The notes under the pieces are model-generated. The model saw nothing but the letters and a program-made list of their open reading frames with translations, was not told the DNA's origin and did not search any database. Made by a program: the position numbers and the translations under genes. This document shows positions 24,171 through 33,618 of a stretch of DNA of 64,000 nucleotides, piece by piece (the stretch's first letter is position 1; each line of letters starts with the position of its first letter). Source of the stretch: Sphingobacteruim zhuxiongii (lineage in GTDB: Bacteria > Bacteroidota > Bacteroidia > Sphingobacteriales > Sphingobacteriaceae); the NCBI RefSeq assembly GCF_009557615.1, contig NZ_CP045652.1, positions 248,001-312,000 of the forward strand, in the 5' to 3' direction.

Positions 24171-24923
24171 TTAATGTAATTCAACTTTTAATTTTTCAGG
24201 ATTTTCTGCCTTGATCAGCGCCCTTGCTAGGATTCTATTGGGGTCGAGCACGAGAATGCCGTAATAAGATTTCTCGCGTAGTGCTAATGGGATATCCGTA
24301 CAGCCCATAACGATGAGTTCAGCTCCTTGTCCCTTCAGCTCTTGTATGGCTGCAACCAAAGCATCGTGAGCTCGGTTTGTAACAGGAGAGGAAACGTGTT
24401 TTAATCCATAGGTTTTATCATAAATGGCTTCATGAATCTTACTTTGTAAATTTTCATTGGTATCAATATAAGGGATTCCCTTTGTATTGAATATGTTTTT
24501 GTAAAGTCCGTTGTTTTTCGTTCCATTGGTCACTAAGACGCCAACAGACTTACCCTGGTATTCTTCATTGATATAGTTGGCCACTTCCTCAACCATGTGT
24601 AGAAATTTAATTTGTGAGCCTCGCGAATTTAGTTCTCCGAGGACGGCATCAAAAATAGGACTAGTATGTGCTGTATTACTTGGCATGCCAATCACTGATG
24701 CTCCAGCTTGTTCAAGTTCGAGGGCAATTTCAGCAATTGCGATTCCAGGGTTTTTAGGTTCTAAGCCAAGTAAATAATCGACTCGATTTGCTATTCTGTT
24801 CGGCTGAGAGGACAATAGTACAGGCAGATGACCTTGGTCATTCTCTGCATTACTCTCCTCAATAATTTTTCTTACAATATCAATCCCTGCTAAAGGGCCT
24901 AAACCTCCAATAATTCCGATCAT
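24171..24923 (-). CDS. Aspartate/glutamate racemase family protein with a Ser/Cys active-site pair
   Basis: This 250-residue protein of the Asp/Glu/hydantoin racemase superfamily shows the N-terminal IGIIGGLGPLAG and the two active-site blocks. The second, VMGCTDIPL, keeps its cysteine (Cys208). The first, normally PCNT, reads GMPSNTAH with Ser82. Racemases of this family use two cysteines as acid and base. E. coli YgeA (L-DER) is a known exception with Thr/Cys, so a Ser/Cys enzyme could be active with one-sided kinetics or another reaction. No transporter or amino-acid gene is adjacent. It ends in a charged tail. The family is sure; the substrate and the racemase activity are not. Confidence 0.88.
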   Translation of the reverse strand: MIGIIGGLGPLAGIDIVRKIIEESNAENDQGHLPVLLSSQPNRIANRVDYLLGLEPKNPGIAIAEIALELEQAGASVIGMPSNTAHTSPIFDAVLGELNSRGSQIKFLHMVEEVANYINEEYQGKSVGVLVTNGTKNNGLYKNIFNTKGIPYIDTNENLQSKIHEAIYDKTYGLKHVSSPVTNRAHDALVAAIQELKGQGAELIVMGCTDIPLALREKSYYGILVLDPNRILARALIKAENPEKLKVELH

Positions 24924-25011
24924 AACTCTAATATTTTAAATTCGTTTTAATCGCATATACTTTGTACATGTGGATCTCTTGTAAGACATTCAAAAATAGA
25001 GCCAATAGCTG

Positions 25012-25040
25012 AAAAAAGCGACGGTTTAATGTCGCTCTTT
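25012..25040 (-). terminator. Terminator of the DUF4407 gene
   Basis: On the minus strand AGCGAC and GTCGCT pair across a short loop and are followed by TTTTTTC. Confidence 0.75.
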
Positions 25041-25068
25041 ATTTTGGAAATATTTGTAAATGAGTTAT

Positions 25069-26163
25069 CTATGCGTCGTCTTTGCTGAATTCATGGGTGA
25101 GCTTATCCATTCTTCGTTTGATAGAGGCATCTACTCGATAGTCTTCAATTTTGTCAATTGCTGTTTTTTCCACACGGACATTGGTGTCGGATTCATAGTT
25201 GTGGATCTCCTTCTGATTTTTTAACGCATTATCGTAGGCATCCCTTCCGCTCATGAGTTTGACAAAAACGGGGAGACATTCGAAGAAAATAAATAATAAT
25301 GCGATAAAGATCACAGCATATTCTGTTGATTTATTAATCGTGCCGTCGGGTTTCTTATGTAGATTACTTAGAGCAGCATTGCGGTCTGCAAATCCTGCAA
25401 CGTTGACTGCACTGTCAAGTGATTGATTCGAAAGGATACGTTGATCCATCAAGCCCTCATCTTTTTTTCGTTGAAGCAATACTGATTCCTTTTGCTGAAT
25501 TTCACTTCTAAGTGTATCTAAATAGGACTGTTGCTGATTTAGTGAATTTTCTTTCATCTTCGCATAAGGACCATAGCCCATCACACCAGAGGTTTCCTCC
25601 GTTTTTGTTCCGAAGATTTCGTGATTAAGTTGTTGACGTGAAGTTTTGAGGGAAGACTCCAGCGAATCTGCCTGTGTTTTTAAGACACTCAACTGTCCAT
25701 ATTCTACCAAATATTTGTTCTCAAAAGTCTTATTTAATGTGTCAATTTTCGCGTTTTGTTGAATAAGATATTCCGCACGTAGGTGCTCTCGGATTTCTTT
25801 ATCAAATATTTTTAACTCTAAAGGTCGCGAAATTATCAAGCCGATTAGAATTGCTAATAAAATACGTGGAGCTGCTTGCAAGAGTTGCATTCCAGAACTA
25901 CGACTTTTATCAATACTTAAAACGATATATCGGTCTAAATTGAATATGGCGAGTCCCCATATCAATCCAAATATTAGTGCATAGAAAATAGCGAAAGCAC
26001 TCCCACTGAAGACAAAATATAATGCGTAACCACCTGCTAGAGCCGCAAATAGTCCAGTGAAGAAAATCGTTGCTCCTATGCTAACGTATTTGTTTTGTTC
26101 TTCTGGGTACCTCTCCAATGTCTCGCGGTGTACTCCTGAGCACCACCAAAAAAATGATTTCAT
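25069..26163 (-). CDS. DUF4407 membrane protein with periplasmic coiled coil
   Basis: This 364-residue inner-membrane protein matches DUF4407. The conserved start MKSFFWWCSGVHRETLERYP is followed by helices at about residues 28-48, 50-75 and 98-118, then a long, polar, coiled-coil-prone segment (about 130-265: LKTQADSLESSLKTSRQQL and similar), and a last helix near 290-312. The start at 26163 is preferred to 26250 because it begins with the conserved block. Function is not known; by shape it could be a mechanosensing or scaffold protein of the envelope. It lies alone, divergent from dcp. Confidence 0.85.
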   Translation of the reverse strand: MKSFFWWCSGVHRETLERYPEEQNKYVSIGATIFFTGLFAALAGGYALYFVFSGSAFAIFYALIFGLIWGLAIFNLDRYIVLSIDKSRSSGMQLLQAAPRILLAILIGLIISRPLELKIFDKEIREHLRAEYLIQQNAKIDTLNKTFENKYLVEYGQLSVLKTQADSLESSLKTSRQQLNHEIFGTKTEETSGVMGYGPYAKMKENSLNQQQSYLDTLRSEIQQKESVLLQRKKDEGLMDQRILSNQSLDSAVNVAGFADRNAALSNLHKKPDGTINKSTEYAVIFIALLFIFFECLPVFVKLMSGRDAYDNALKNQKEIHNYESDTNVRVEKTAIDKIEDYRVDASIKRRMDKLTHEFSKDDA

Positions 26164-26287
26164 CGTTAATTGTTTGCTTGTTAGACGCTTATCGCTAGCA
26201 TTTGTTACATCAAATGTCAAAAAAAAATAGCATATTTCCGATAGGCCCAAAAGAATAGCTTTGTGGTGTCTTTATTTAAATTATCTT

Positions 26288-26295
26288 TACCTTTG
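26288..26295 (+). promoter_or_regulatory. Candidate dcp promoter -7 box
   Basis: TACCTTTG matches TAnnTTTG and lies 29 bp before the dcp ATG. A TTTG at 26260 is a possible -33 element, 24 bp upstream, somewhat longer than usual. Confidence 0.5.
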
Positions 26296-26324
26296 CACAA
26301 AAAATTGAATTAAATCATCTAATA

Positions 26325-28451
26325 ATGAACAAAAAACGTTTTCTACCCTATCTAGTTATTGTTGCTAGCTTAGTCGTAGGGTGTAACAATCAAAACAGTA
26401 AACAAAAAACGGTAGATTTGAAAAACCCATTATTAATCGCATACGATACCCCATTTGAAGTACCTCCATTCGATCAAGTTAAGGATGAACACTTCAGACC
26501 AGCATTCGAACAAGCATTATCGGTTCATAATTCGGAAGTCGATTCCATTATTAACAACGATGAGGCAGCGACATTTGAGAACACAATTGTAGCGTTGGAA
26601 AATGCAGGACAATTATTAAATCGCGTTTCTACAGTTTTCTATAATTTAAATTCCGCGAATACAAACGATACTATTCAAGCTATTGCAAAAGATATGGCGC
26701 CAGTTATGTCTGCACATGGCGATGAAATCTCTTTAAATCCGAAACTATTTGCGCGTGTTAAGGCCGTTTATAGTAAAAAAGCGGAGCTTGGATTAGATGC
26801 CGAGGATCAAAAGTTATTGGAAGAAACTTATAAAGATTTTGTACGCTCTGGTGCGAACTTAAAGGATGCTGACAAAGAAAAGTTGAAGAAAATAAACGCT
26901 GATCTTTCTGTATTGACGACTCAATATGGGCAAAATTTGTTGAACGAATTGAATGCCTATCAATTAATTGTTGATAAAGTTGAAGATTTATCTGGATTAC
27001 CAGAAGAATTGAAAGCGGCGGCGGCCGACGAAGCAAAGGCAAAGGGTAAAGAAGGCAAATGGGTCTTTACGTTGCAAAATCCATCGATCATGCCTTTTCT
27101 TCAATATGCTGACAACCGCGAGTTACGTAAGCAAATTTGGGAAGCCTATCAAATGCGTGGCAATAACAATAATGATCAAGACAATAAAGAAACATTAGTT
27201 AAGATTGCAAACCTACGTTTAGAAAGGGCGAAGTTATTGGGATATTCTTCACACGCGGCCTATGTTTTAGAGGAGTCGATGGCAGAGAATCCAACGAATG
27301 TGAACAATCTGTTGAATAAAATTTGGGCGCCTGCAATCACTAAAGCAAAAGTGGAAGCAGCGGATATACAAAAAGAAATAAAAGCAGCGAAAGATACGTT
27401 CACAGTCGCTCCTTATGATTGGCGTTACTATCAAGAAAAGATTCGTAAAGCAAGGTATGCTTTGAATGAAGAAGAAATAAAACCATATTTTAGCTTACCT
27501 GCAGTTCGTGAAGGCGCTTTTGAAACTGCTAAGAAGTTATGGGGCATTAGCTTTGTAGCATTAAACAATGTACCCGTTTATCATCCAGAAGTGGAAGTAT
27601 ATGAGGTTCGCGATAAAGATGGTTCTCATTTAGGTCTACTTTATGCTGATTTTTTCCCGCGTGAATCGAAGCGTTCTGGAGCATGGATGACATCGTATAG
27701 AAGCCAAGGTAGAAAAGATGGAAAACGTGTTGCACCAGTAATTTCTATTGTTTGTAATTTTACTAAGCCTGTAGGTGATAATCCAGCCTTGTTGACTTTC
27801 GATGAAGCGACGACATTATTCCACGAATTTGGGCATGCATTACATGGTTTGTTCTCTAATGTAAAATATAGAAGCCTAGCGGGAACTTCTGTTCCACGTG
27901 ATTTTGTTGAGCTGCCATCTCAAATAATGGAAAATTGGGCCGGTGATCCAGAAGTATTGAAGTCCTATGCAAAACATTACCAAACAAAAGAAGCTATTCC
28001 TGATGCTTTGATAGAGAAAATGCAGAAGGCAGGTACATTCGATCAAGGTTTTGCAACAGTTGAATATCTTGCTGCTTCGATTTTAGATATGAATTACCAT
28101 GCTTCAACAAGTCCTATCACTGCGAAAGCAAATGATTTTGAAAAAGCGGCTATGTCTAAAATTGGATTAATCGATGCGATTATTCCTCGTTACAGAAGCA
28201 CTTATTTTCAACACATCTTCTCTGGAGGCTATTCTGCTGGATATTACAGCTATATTTGGTCTGAGGTCTTAGACGCAGATGCGTTCGCTGCATTTAAAGA
28301 AAAAGGCTTATACGATCAAGCAACTGCCGCTTCATTCCGTTCAAATATTCTTGAAAAAGGAGGGACAGGAAATCCTGCAGAGATGTACCGCAAGTTCCGT
28401 GGCGCTGATCCGAATCCAGTTCACTTGATGGTGAAAAGAGGATTGAATTAA
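26325..28451 (+). CDS. dcp: Peptidyl-dipeptidase Dcp, M3 metallopeptidase lipoprotein
   Basis: This 708-residue M3 zinc peptidase has an active site HEFGHALHG (His500, Glu501, His504). It removes dipeptides from the C-terminus of peptides. The N-terminus MNKKRFLPYLVIVASLVVGC is a lipoprotein signal with Cys20, so the enzyme is anchored in the envelope, unlike cytosolic E. coli Dcp. The length (about 680 for E. coli plus the signal) and segments such as KREKSGAWM-like ESKRSGAWMTSY and SLAGTSVPRDFVELPSQIMENW fit Dcp rather than oligopeptidase F. It likely degrades imported or cell-wall peptides. IS copy 2 lies 66 bp after the stop. Confidence 0.93.
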   Translation: MNKKRFLPYLVIVASLVVGCNNQNSKQKTVDLKNPLLIAYDTPFEVPPFDQVKDEHFRPAFEQALSVHNSEVDSIINNDEAATFENTIVALENAGQLLNRVSTVFYNLNSANTNDTIQAIAKDMAPVMSAHGDEISLNPKLFARVKAVYSKKAELGLDAEDQKLLEETYKDFVRSGANLKDADKEKLKKINADLSVLTTQYGQNLLNELNAYQLIVDKVEDLSGLPEELKAAAADEAKAKGKEGKWVFTLQNPSIMPFLQYADNRELRKQIWEAYQMRGNNNNDQDNKETLVKIANLRLERAKLLGYSSHAAYVLEESMAENPTNVNNLLNKIWAPAITKAKVEAADIQKEIKAAKDTFTVAPYDWRYYQEKIRKARYALNEEEIKPYFSLPAVREGAFETAKKLWGISFVALNNVPVYHPEVEVYEVRDKDGSHLGLLYADFFPRESKRSGAWMTSYRSQGRKDGKRVAPVISIVCNFTKPVGDNPALLTFDEATTLFHEFGHALHGLFSNVKYRSLAGTSVPRDFVELPSQIMENWAGDPEVLKSYAKHYQTKEAIPDALIEKMQKAGTFDQGFATVEYLAASILDMNYHASTSPITAKANDFEKAAMSKIGLIDAIIPRYRSTYFQHIFSGGYSAGYYSYIWSEVLDADAFAAFKEKGLYDQATAASFRSNILEKGGTGNPAEMYRKFRGADPNPVHLMVKRGLN

Positions 28452-28592
28452 TCATTTTATGTAACAGTTCTGAAATATTAGTGCGTTTCGCCTAATGTTT
28501 GAATTTGAGAATATATGAAGAAGGTGTCTAAAAAGGCACCTTCTTCTGTTTTATAGCTTTTGCGATTCCATTACTGTTTTCATTTTTGAGTT

Positions 28593-30221
28593 TTAAGCAG
28601 TAAGTCTATATTTTGTGGTTTTAACGCTCCTGACTCCAATTTTTATCGTATATAGTGTTTTATCGCTATAACCATTTCGAAACAAGACATCGTTTGCCCA
28701 CTTTTTTGCCCATTTTCTGAGGTTATGAGCAATGGCCATCAAACCGAACTCTACAGCGACTTTCTCCAGTCCTTTCATCGTGAACCGGGTAAACTTGTTG
28801 TTGCTTTTCATCTGACCGAAAACAGCTTCCACTTCTATGGGTCGCTTGCTTCGATGGTACATTCCCTCTTCTGATAGCAGTCTTTTTCGGGCTTTAGCCT
28901 TGAGCTGATCAAGCCTGTGGTTCACTTCAATAATACGATTGCCTTTTGCTTTATGGCACCCACTGCGCATTGGGCAGCCTTCGCATCGCTGAGCCTGATA
29001 ACAGCTTACCCGGGCAGTATATCCATTGGTACTAACTCTGGTTGCATGACCGATATAGCTGAGCTTCTGTCCGGCCGGACATACATAATAGTCATCTTGC
29101 TGGTTGTAATACAGATTCTGTACCGAGAAAGGATCCTGTTTATGCTTGCGCTTCTGTTCCACATGAAAGTAATTGTACTTGACAAAGGCAGTTATGCCCT
29201 GTTTTTCCATCAATTCATAGTTCTGTTCACTACCATAACCGGCGTCTGCTACAAGCTGTTCGCTTTGTTTTCCGTAATGGGACTCAAAGCCTTCCAAATG
29301 TTCCGGCAGGGTTGTGGTGTCGGCAGTTGTTTGATGGATGCTGTAATGGGTGATGAACTGATCTTCGGTGCTGATTTGGGTATTATAGGCTGGCTTAAGC
29401 TGGCCATTCTTCATGTGGTCCTCTTTCATCCGCATAAACACAGCATCGGTATCGGTCTTGCTATAACTATTGCGATCTCCCAGTACTTCCAGTTGCTCTT
29501 CATATTTCTCTAGTCGAGGCAAATAGTCCTCTTCAAGTTTCTTAAGCTGCTTATCAGTAGATTTATTGGCTCCTTTGAACTTGGCATTGATCGCTTCGAT
29601 CTTTTCCTTCAACCGACTGCTATCAATGGCCTTGCTAACTTCTTGATGCCCTAATGAAGATTGGTCTTGGGCGATCTGAGCCTCGATTTCCGAAAGAACC
29701 GAAGCAATGTTTGCTTCTAGCTTTACCTTATTCTTCTCGACCGATTTCTTCCAAACGAACGTATAACGACCAGCGACCGACTCGATCTTGGTGCCATCAA
29801 CATATTGAACTTTCAGGCTAACATACTCCATATCATGCAGCATACGAACGATACTTGCAAACAGCTCTTGTATCTGTCCTTTAAGACGCTTTCCTCTGAA
29901 ATAATTGATCGTACGATAATCAGGTGTGCTATTGCCCGAAAGCCACATGAAATGGATATTCTCTTGTAAGGCGCGCTCAATTTTTCGGCAAGAATAGATA
30001 TTGCTTAAATAGGCGTAGAACAGCACCTTAATGAGCATTCTAGGGTGAAAACTAGTGGTGCCTCCGCCTTTATACTGACGGATAATATGATCTAGATCCA
30101 ACTGATCAACAACCTGACTCACCAACCGAACCGGATGGTTCATTGGAATACGATCTAAAATATTCTCAGGAAATAGACTCGGACTATTGGATGGAAGCGC
30201 TTTGAATTGTATGTTTGCCAT
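28593..30221 (-). CDS. IS1182-family DDE transposase, copy 2 (intact)
   Basis: This 542-residue transposase is identical by eye to copy 3 except for one residue (Pro30 here, Arg in copy 3) and to copy 1 except for the indel patch. It has the family block FMWLSGNSTPDYRTINYFRG, catalytic Asp residues in YVDGTKIES and VADAGYGSEQ, and the Glu in RPIEVEAVFG. A Cys-rich segment (CPAGQKL, CYQAQRCEGCPMRSGCHKA) of the IS1182 type lies between the second Asp and the Glu. The start at the ATG of MANIQF is chosen over the TTG 15 codons upstream. As it has the majority sequence at every difference, it is the best candidate for the active source copy. Confidence 0.94.
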   Translation of the reverse strand: MANIQFKALPSNSPSLFPENILDRIPMNHPVRLVSQVVDQLDLDHIIRQYKGGGTTSFHPRMLIKVLFYAYLSNIYSCRKIERALQENIHFMWLSGNSTPDYRTINYFRGKRLKGQIQELFASIVRMLHDMEYVSLKVQYVDGTKIESVAGRYTFVWKKSVEKNKVKLEANIASVLSEIEAQIAQDQSSLGHQEVSKAIDSSRLKEKIEAINAKFKGANKSTDKQLKKLEEDYLPRLEKYEEQLEVLGDRNSYSKTDTDAVFMRMKEDHMKNGQLKPAYNTQISTEDQFITHYSIHQTTADTTTLPEHLEGFESHYGKQSEQLVADAGYGSEQNYELMEKQGITAFVKYNYFHVEQKRKHKQDPFSVQNLYYNQQDDYYVCPAGQKLSYIGHATRVSTNGYTARVSCYQAQRCEGCPMRSGCHKAKGNRIIEVNHRLDQLKAKARKRLLSEEGMYHRSKRPIEVEAVFGQMKSNNKFTRFTMKGLEKVAVEFGLMAIAHNLRKWAKKWANDVLFRNGYSDKTLYTIKIGVRSVKTTKYRLTA

Positions 30222-30239
30222 ATTGTTTTTTTGGGTGCA

Positions 30240-30262
30240 CCTTAAGATACAAAATCTTAAGG
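30240..30262. repeat. Perfect inverted repeat in transposase leader, copy 2
   Basis: CCTTAAGAT, 5 bp, ATCTTAAGG, identical to the repeat in copies 1 and 3. Confidence 0.75.
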
Positions 30263-30277
30263 ACAAAAAAACAGAAA

Positions 30278-30305
30278 AACCCCGCCATTTTTTAATGACG
30301 GGGTT
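30278..30305. terminator. Hairpin at the transposase 5' end of IS copy 2
   Basis: AACCCCGCCATT with AATGACGGGGTT, identical to the hairpin in copy 1. Confidence 0.7.
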
Positions 30306-30491
30306 CTTTCTTTAAGAGACCTTTTTAGACAGCCCCTTTTTCTTTGATTATTTTATCGTCGATACGCTAGAATAAAGCGAAGAACAATTATCTAGGTTCG
30401 TTAGTAGACTTTAATTTCACCGAGCTTCGTTTTTGTAGGTGATAAATGTGAGCACGGTCTTAGATCCTATTTTCAATCGATAGGTTTCGGA

Positions 30492-32255
30492 TTAAATTCC
30501 CGCCGAGTTAAACTGTAATTCGTATAGTTTTCTATAGTGACCGTCGAACTCAAGTAGCTCATGATGGCTTCCCATTTCCATGATTTCGCCTTTATCAAGC
30601 ACAATAATTTTATCAGCTTTTTGAATGGTGGACAAACGGTGCGCGATAACAATGGAAGTTCTTCCATCCATCATTGTATCGATTGCATGTTGAATCATCA
30701 TTTCCGTTTCTGTATCGATTGAAGATGTTGCTTCATCGAGGATTAGAATTTTAGGGTCGTGTACTAATGCACGAATAAAAGATATTAGTTGCGCTTGTCC
30801 TGCGGAGAGGGTAGAACCACGTTCCTGTACTTGATATTCAAAATTGCCCGGAAGGCGCATAATAAAGTCGTATGCTCCAACTTTTTTGGACGCATCGATG
30901 ATGCTATCCATCGAAATATTGGGATTGTTTAAACGAATATTATTCGATACCGTGTCTGAGAAAAGGAAGACATCTTGAAGTACCGTCGCTATGGTTTGCC
31001 GCAAGTACGTTAAGTCGTATGTGCGAATATCAACCCCATCCAATAATATTTCGCCTTTTTGAATTTCATAAAATCGACTCAGTATATTGATCACCGATGA
31101 TTTACCAGCGCCTGTTGCTCCTACAAGAGCGAGCGTTTCTCCTGGTTTGACCGAAAAACTTACATCCCTTAATACCCATTTTTCATCGTTGTAGGCAAAC
31201 CAAACGTTTTTAAATTCGATTGCACCAGCAACATGTTCTGGTTTATAATCGCCATGGTTTGGTGTAAACTCTTCTGTGTCTAGGACATCAAAAATGCGCT
31301 CCGCAGAAACCATTCCCATTTGTAGGGTGTTGAATTTATCAATTAGTTCTCGTATAGGGCGGAAAATCATGTTGATATACATAATAAACGCGACGACAAC
31401 ACCTGGAGAGATAACATCTGCTAAGATTTGTTTTGATCCGTACCATACGAGTAAACCGGTAGCAACTGCGATAATAATCTCTAATACAGGGAAAAATATA
31501 GAGAAATACCAGTTTGCACGAATATGAGCATTTCGGTGTTCCTTATTAATTTCTTTAAATTTCCGCATTTCCTGCTCTTCCCGCGCAAAATATTGAATGA
31601 CTGCCATTCCAGTAATATGCTCTTGAAGAAAGGTGTTTAGGTTAGAAACCCATATTCGGACGCTTTGGAAAGCAGACTTCATTGCTTCCTTAAAAATATA
31701 GGTCGCAGCAATCATCAAAGGCATTGGTACCAAGATAACGAGCGTCAATTTCCAGTCAGTATAGAACATGACACCGAGGATGACGACTAATTGTAAAAGA
31801 TCACCAATAATCTGTATAAGTCCTTCGGAAAAGATATTTGCTATAGTTTCTAAGTCAGAAATTGTACGTGTTATTAACCGCCCAATGGGCGTGTTGTCAA
31901 AATACTTAAGGCGTAGGTTGGTAATATGATTAAAAACTTGGATCCTTATATCTCGGATTACGGACTGCCCCAGGCTGTTTGTCATTAATGTGTGAAAATA
32001 TCGGATGACCGTCTGGGCAACCAATAATGCCAACATAAGTAACAACATTTGCGTAAGTCCTTTGCCAGATCCTGATAAGATATAATGGTCTAAAGTATAT
32101 TCAATCAATAGTGGCAACGCTGGTGCTACAGCGGCCAGTAAAATCGTCAGTACGACTGAAACCCAGAAAATAGTGCGGTATGGGCGGATATATTTTGCTA
32201 AACGTCCAAGTAGCTTACTGTCGTATGCTTTTCCGGAGATTGATTCTTTTTCCAA
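30492..32255 (-). CDS. ABC exporter, fused permease and ATPase (MsbA/MdlB-like)
   Basis: This 587-residue half-transporter has six membrane helices in residues about 20-310 and an ATPase domain in 345-580. Walker A is GATGAGKSS, Walker B is ILILDEATSSID, and the H-loop is VIAHRLSTI. The ABC signature is LSAGQAQ instead of LSGGQ, a variant common in the heterodimeric or MdlB/YheH-like exporters. Partners could be lipids, peptides or drugs, and nothing nearby fixes the substrate. It follows truA by 10 bp on the same strand, so the two are cotranscribed. Confidence 0.9.
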   Translation of the reverse strand: MEKESISGKAYDSKLLGRLAKYIRPYRTIFWVSVVLTILLAAVAPALPLLIEYTLDHYILSGSGKGLTQMLLLMLALLVAQTVIRYFHTLMTNSLGQSVIRDIRIQVFNHITNLRLKYFDNTPIGRLITRTISDLETIANIFSEGLIQIIGDLLQLVVILGVMFYTDWKLTLVILVPMPLMIAATYIFKEAMKSAFQSVRIWVSNLNTFLQEHITGMAVIQYFAREEQEMRKFKEINKEHRNAHIRANWYFSIFFPVLEIIIAVATGLLVWYGSKQILADVISPGVVVAFIMYINMIFRPIRELIDKFNTLQMGMVSAERIFDVLDTEEFTPNHGDYKPEHVAGAIEFKNVWFAYNDEKWVLRDVSFSVKPGETLALVGATGAGKSSVINILSRFYEIQKGEILLDGVDIRTYDLTYLRQTIATVLQDVFLFSDTVSNNIRLNNPNISMDSIIDASKKVGAYDFIMRLPGNFEYQVQERGSTLSAGQAQLISFIRALVHDPKILILDEATSSIDTETEMMIQHAIDTMMDGRTSIVIAHRLSTIQKADKIIVLDKGEIMEMGSHHELLEFDGHYRKLYELQFNSAGI

Positions 32256-32265
32256 GTTGATGCGA

Positions 32266-33024
32266 TTAATCTATATAAGGATACAAAACTTTTGTTAAAT
32301 ATAAGCCGCAGGCCGGAACTGAGGTGCCTGCCATGGATCTGTTTTGACTTGCAATGACCGATTTTACGTGGTCCACCGGCTTTTTGCCCATCCCGACTTC
32401 CATAAGGGTGCCAACGATTGCTCGAACCATGTTTCGGAGAAAACGATCTGCAGTAATATGAAATACAATATGATCATTCGCGGTTTGCCACTCAGCATGT
32501 GTAATATTACAGATATTAGTAAATACCTGAGTGTTCGATTTGCTGAAACAGCTAAAGTCCTGTTTCCCTAATAAGTCTTTCGCCGCCATATTCATCTTGT
32601 CGATGTTTGGGAAGTCCCGCAACAACCAAGACTGTTGATGTAAGAAGGGATCTTTGATGAAGTGAACATGATATTCATAGCTTCGCGATGTGGCATCAAA
32701 ACGTGCGTGAGCATCGGGTTTCACGTGGATTAATCGATAAACCACAATATCAAAGGGTAGCAGGGCATTTAATGAATGAACAAAGCGCTCCGGATTATTT
32801 AAAATTGGGGCTTCATGATCAAAGTGCACATAAAGTTGTTTTGCATGTACTCCTGTATCGGTTCGACCTGCTCCAATCGTTTCAATAGGCGCTCGAAGTA
32901 GGATTGCCAAAGCTTCGTTGAGCTTTTGTTGGACACTCACTGCATTGTCTTGCACTTGCCAACCGTGATATGCGGTTCCATTATAGGCAATTTCTAAAAA
33001 ATATCGTGTTGATGTTCCTTCCAC
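32266..33024 (-). CDS. truA: tRNA pseudouridine synthase A
   Basis: This 252-residue enzyme isomerises uridines 38-40 of the tRNA anticodon arm. Catalytic motif GAGRTDTGVHA is visible, with the essential Asp, and the N-terminus RYFLEIAYNGTAYHGWQ fits the family. The frame opens further upstream at a TTG (33063), but family length argues for the GTG at 33024 (GTG GAA GGA). A -7 box TACCTTTG on the minus strand (33029-33036) ends 4 nt before that GTG, so the mRNA would start at or next to the start codon. The ABC exporter gene follows by 10 bp. Confidence 0.93.
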   Translation of the reverse strand: MEGTSTRYFLEIAYNGTAYHGWQVQDNAVSVQQKLNEALAILLRAPIETIGAGRTDTGVHAKQLYVHFDHEAPILNNPERFVHSLNALLPFDIVVYRLIHVKPDAHARFDATSRSYEYHVHFIKDPFLHQQSWLLRDFPNIDKMNMAAKDLLGKQDFSCFSKSNTQVFTNICNITHAEWQTANDHIVFHITADRFLRNMVRAIVGTLMEVGMGKKPVDHVKSVIASQNRSMAGTSVPACGLYLTKVLYPYID

Positions 33025-33028
33025 TATG

Positions 33029-33036
33029 CAAAGGTA
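33029..33036 (-). promoter_or_regulatory. Candidate truA promoter -7 box, leaderless arrangement
   Basis: On the minus strand TACCTTTG matches TAnnTTTG; a TTTG at 33061-33064 is a possible -33 element. It lies inside the longer open frame, which supports the GTG at 33024 as the true start. Confidence 0.5.
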
Positions 33037-33102
33037 CGCAAATCTGCGCTTCACAGAAACCAAAAGGAACTGGAAACTAAACCCAATTTAACTTGTTTAT
33101 AC

Positions 33103-33110
33103 TATATTTG
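33103..33110 (+). promoter_or_regulatory. Candidate -7 box for the DUF4293 gene
   Basis: TATATTTG matches TAnnTTTG, 21 bp before the ATG at 33132. Confidence 0.5.
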
Positions 33111-33131
33111 TAGATATATTAAAATTAAACT

Positions 33132-33605
33132 ATGATACAGCGTATTCAGACCGTATGGTTGTTATTATCTAGCCTAATTCTATTTGCCTTATTTCTTTTT
33201 CCGTACGTTAGCTACATCGATCTTGTAGGCTTAGGGAAGAATATTTACGTTTCTGGTGTATATTCATCGGTCAATAATGTCGCAACAAAAGAGTCTACAT
33301 TTTTGATGATGACAATTGCAACAGTTGTTTTGGCACTAGTACCTCTATTTATCATTTTTAAATTTAGGAATCGTAAAGTACAATTAACACTGATTCTAAT
33401 ACAGGTTATTTTGATTTGTCTTTTTGCGATATGGATGTTTATCGCTGCGAATAGTATTTTAAATTTGATAAATCAAAGTATTGGTGCGAGCAATATCGGT
33501 ATTGGATTCTTCTTATTGCCGGTGTCTATTGTATTTCTAGGTTTAGCTGTTCGCGGTATTCGCAACGATAATAAATTGATTAAATCTGCCGACAGATTAC
33601 GTTAA
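33132..33605 (+). CDS. DUF4293 four-helix membrane protein
   Basis: This 157-residue protein has four membrane helices (about residues 5-25, 58-78, 85-108 and 122-142) and the DUF4293 start MIQRIQTVWLLLS. The family is confined to Bacteroidota and often lies beside truA, as here, where it is divergent from it. Its function is unknown. It is followed after 13 bp by a small exported protein gene on the same strand, probably in one operon. Confidence 0.88.
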   Translation: MIQRIQTVWLLLSSLILFALFLFPYVSYIDLVGLGKNIYVSGVYSSVNNVATKESTFLMMTIATVVLALVPLFIIFKFRNRKVQLTLILIQVILICLFAIWMFIAANSILNLINQSIGASNIGIGFFLLPVSIVFLGLAVRGIRNDNKLIKSADRLR

Positions 33606-33618
33606 TACCTTTTTTATC

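Larger units (their letters stand above)
28518..30338 (-). mobile_element. IS1182-family insertion sequence, copy 2 (1821 bp)
   Basis: Same orientation as copy 1 and the same 19-bp terminal repeats. It is 6 bp shorter because it lacks the indels of copy 1. The flanks (ATATG on the left, TTTCT on the right) show no direct duplication. It lies between dcp and the ABC transporter without breaking a gene; the right-end hairpin faces the dcp 3' end. Confidence 0.94.
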
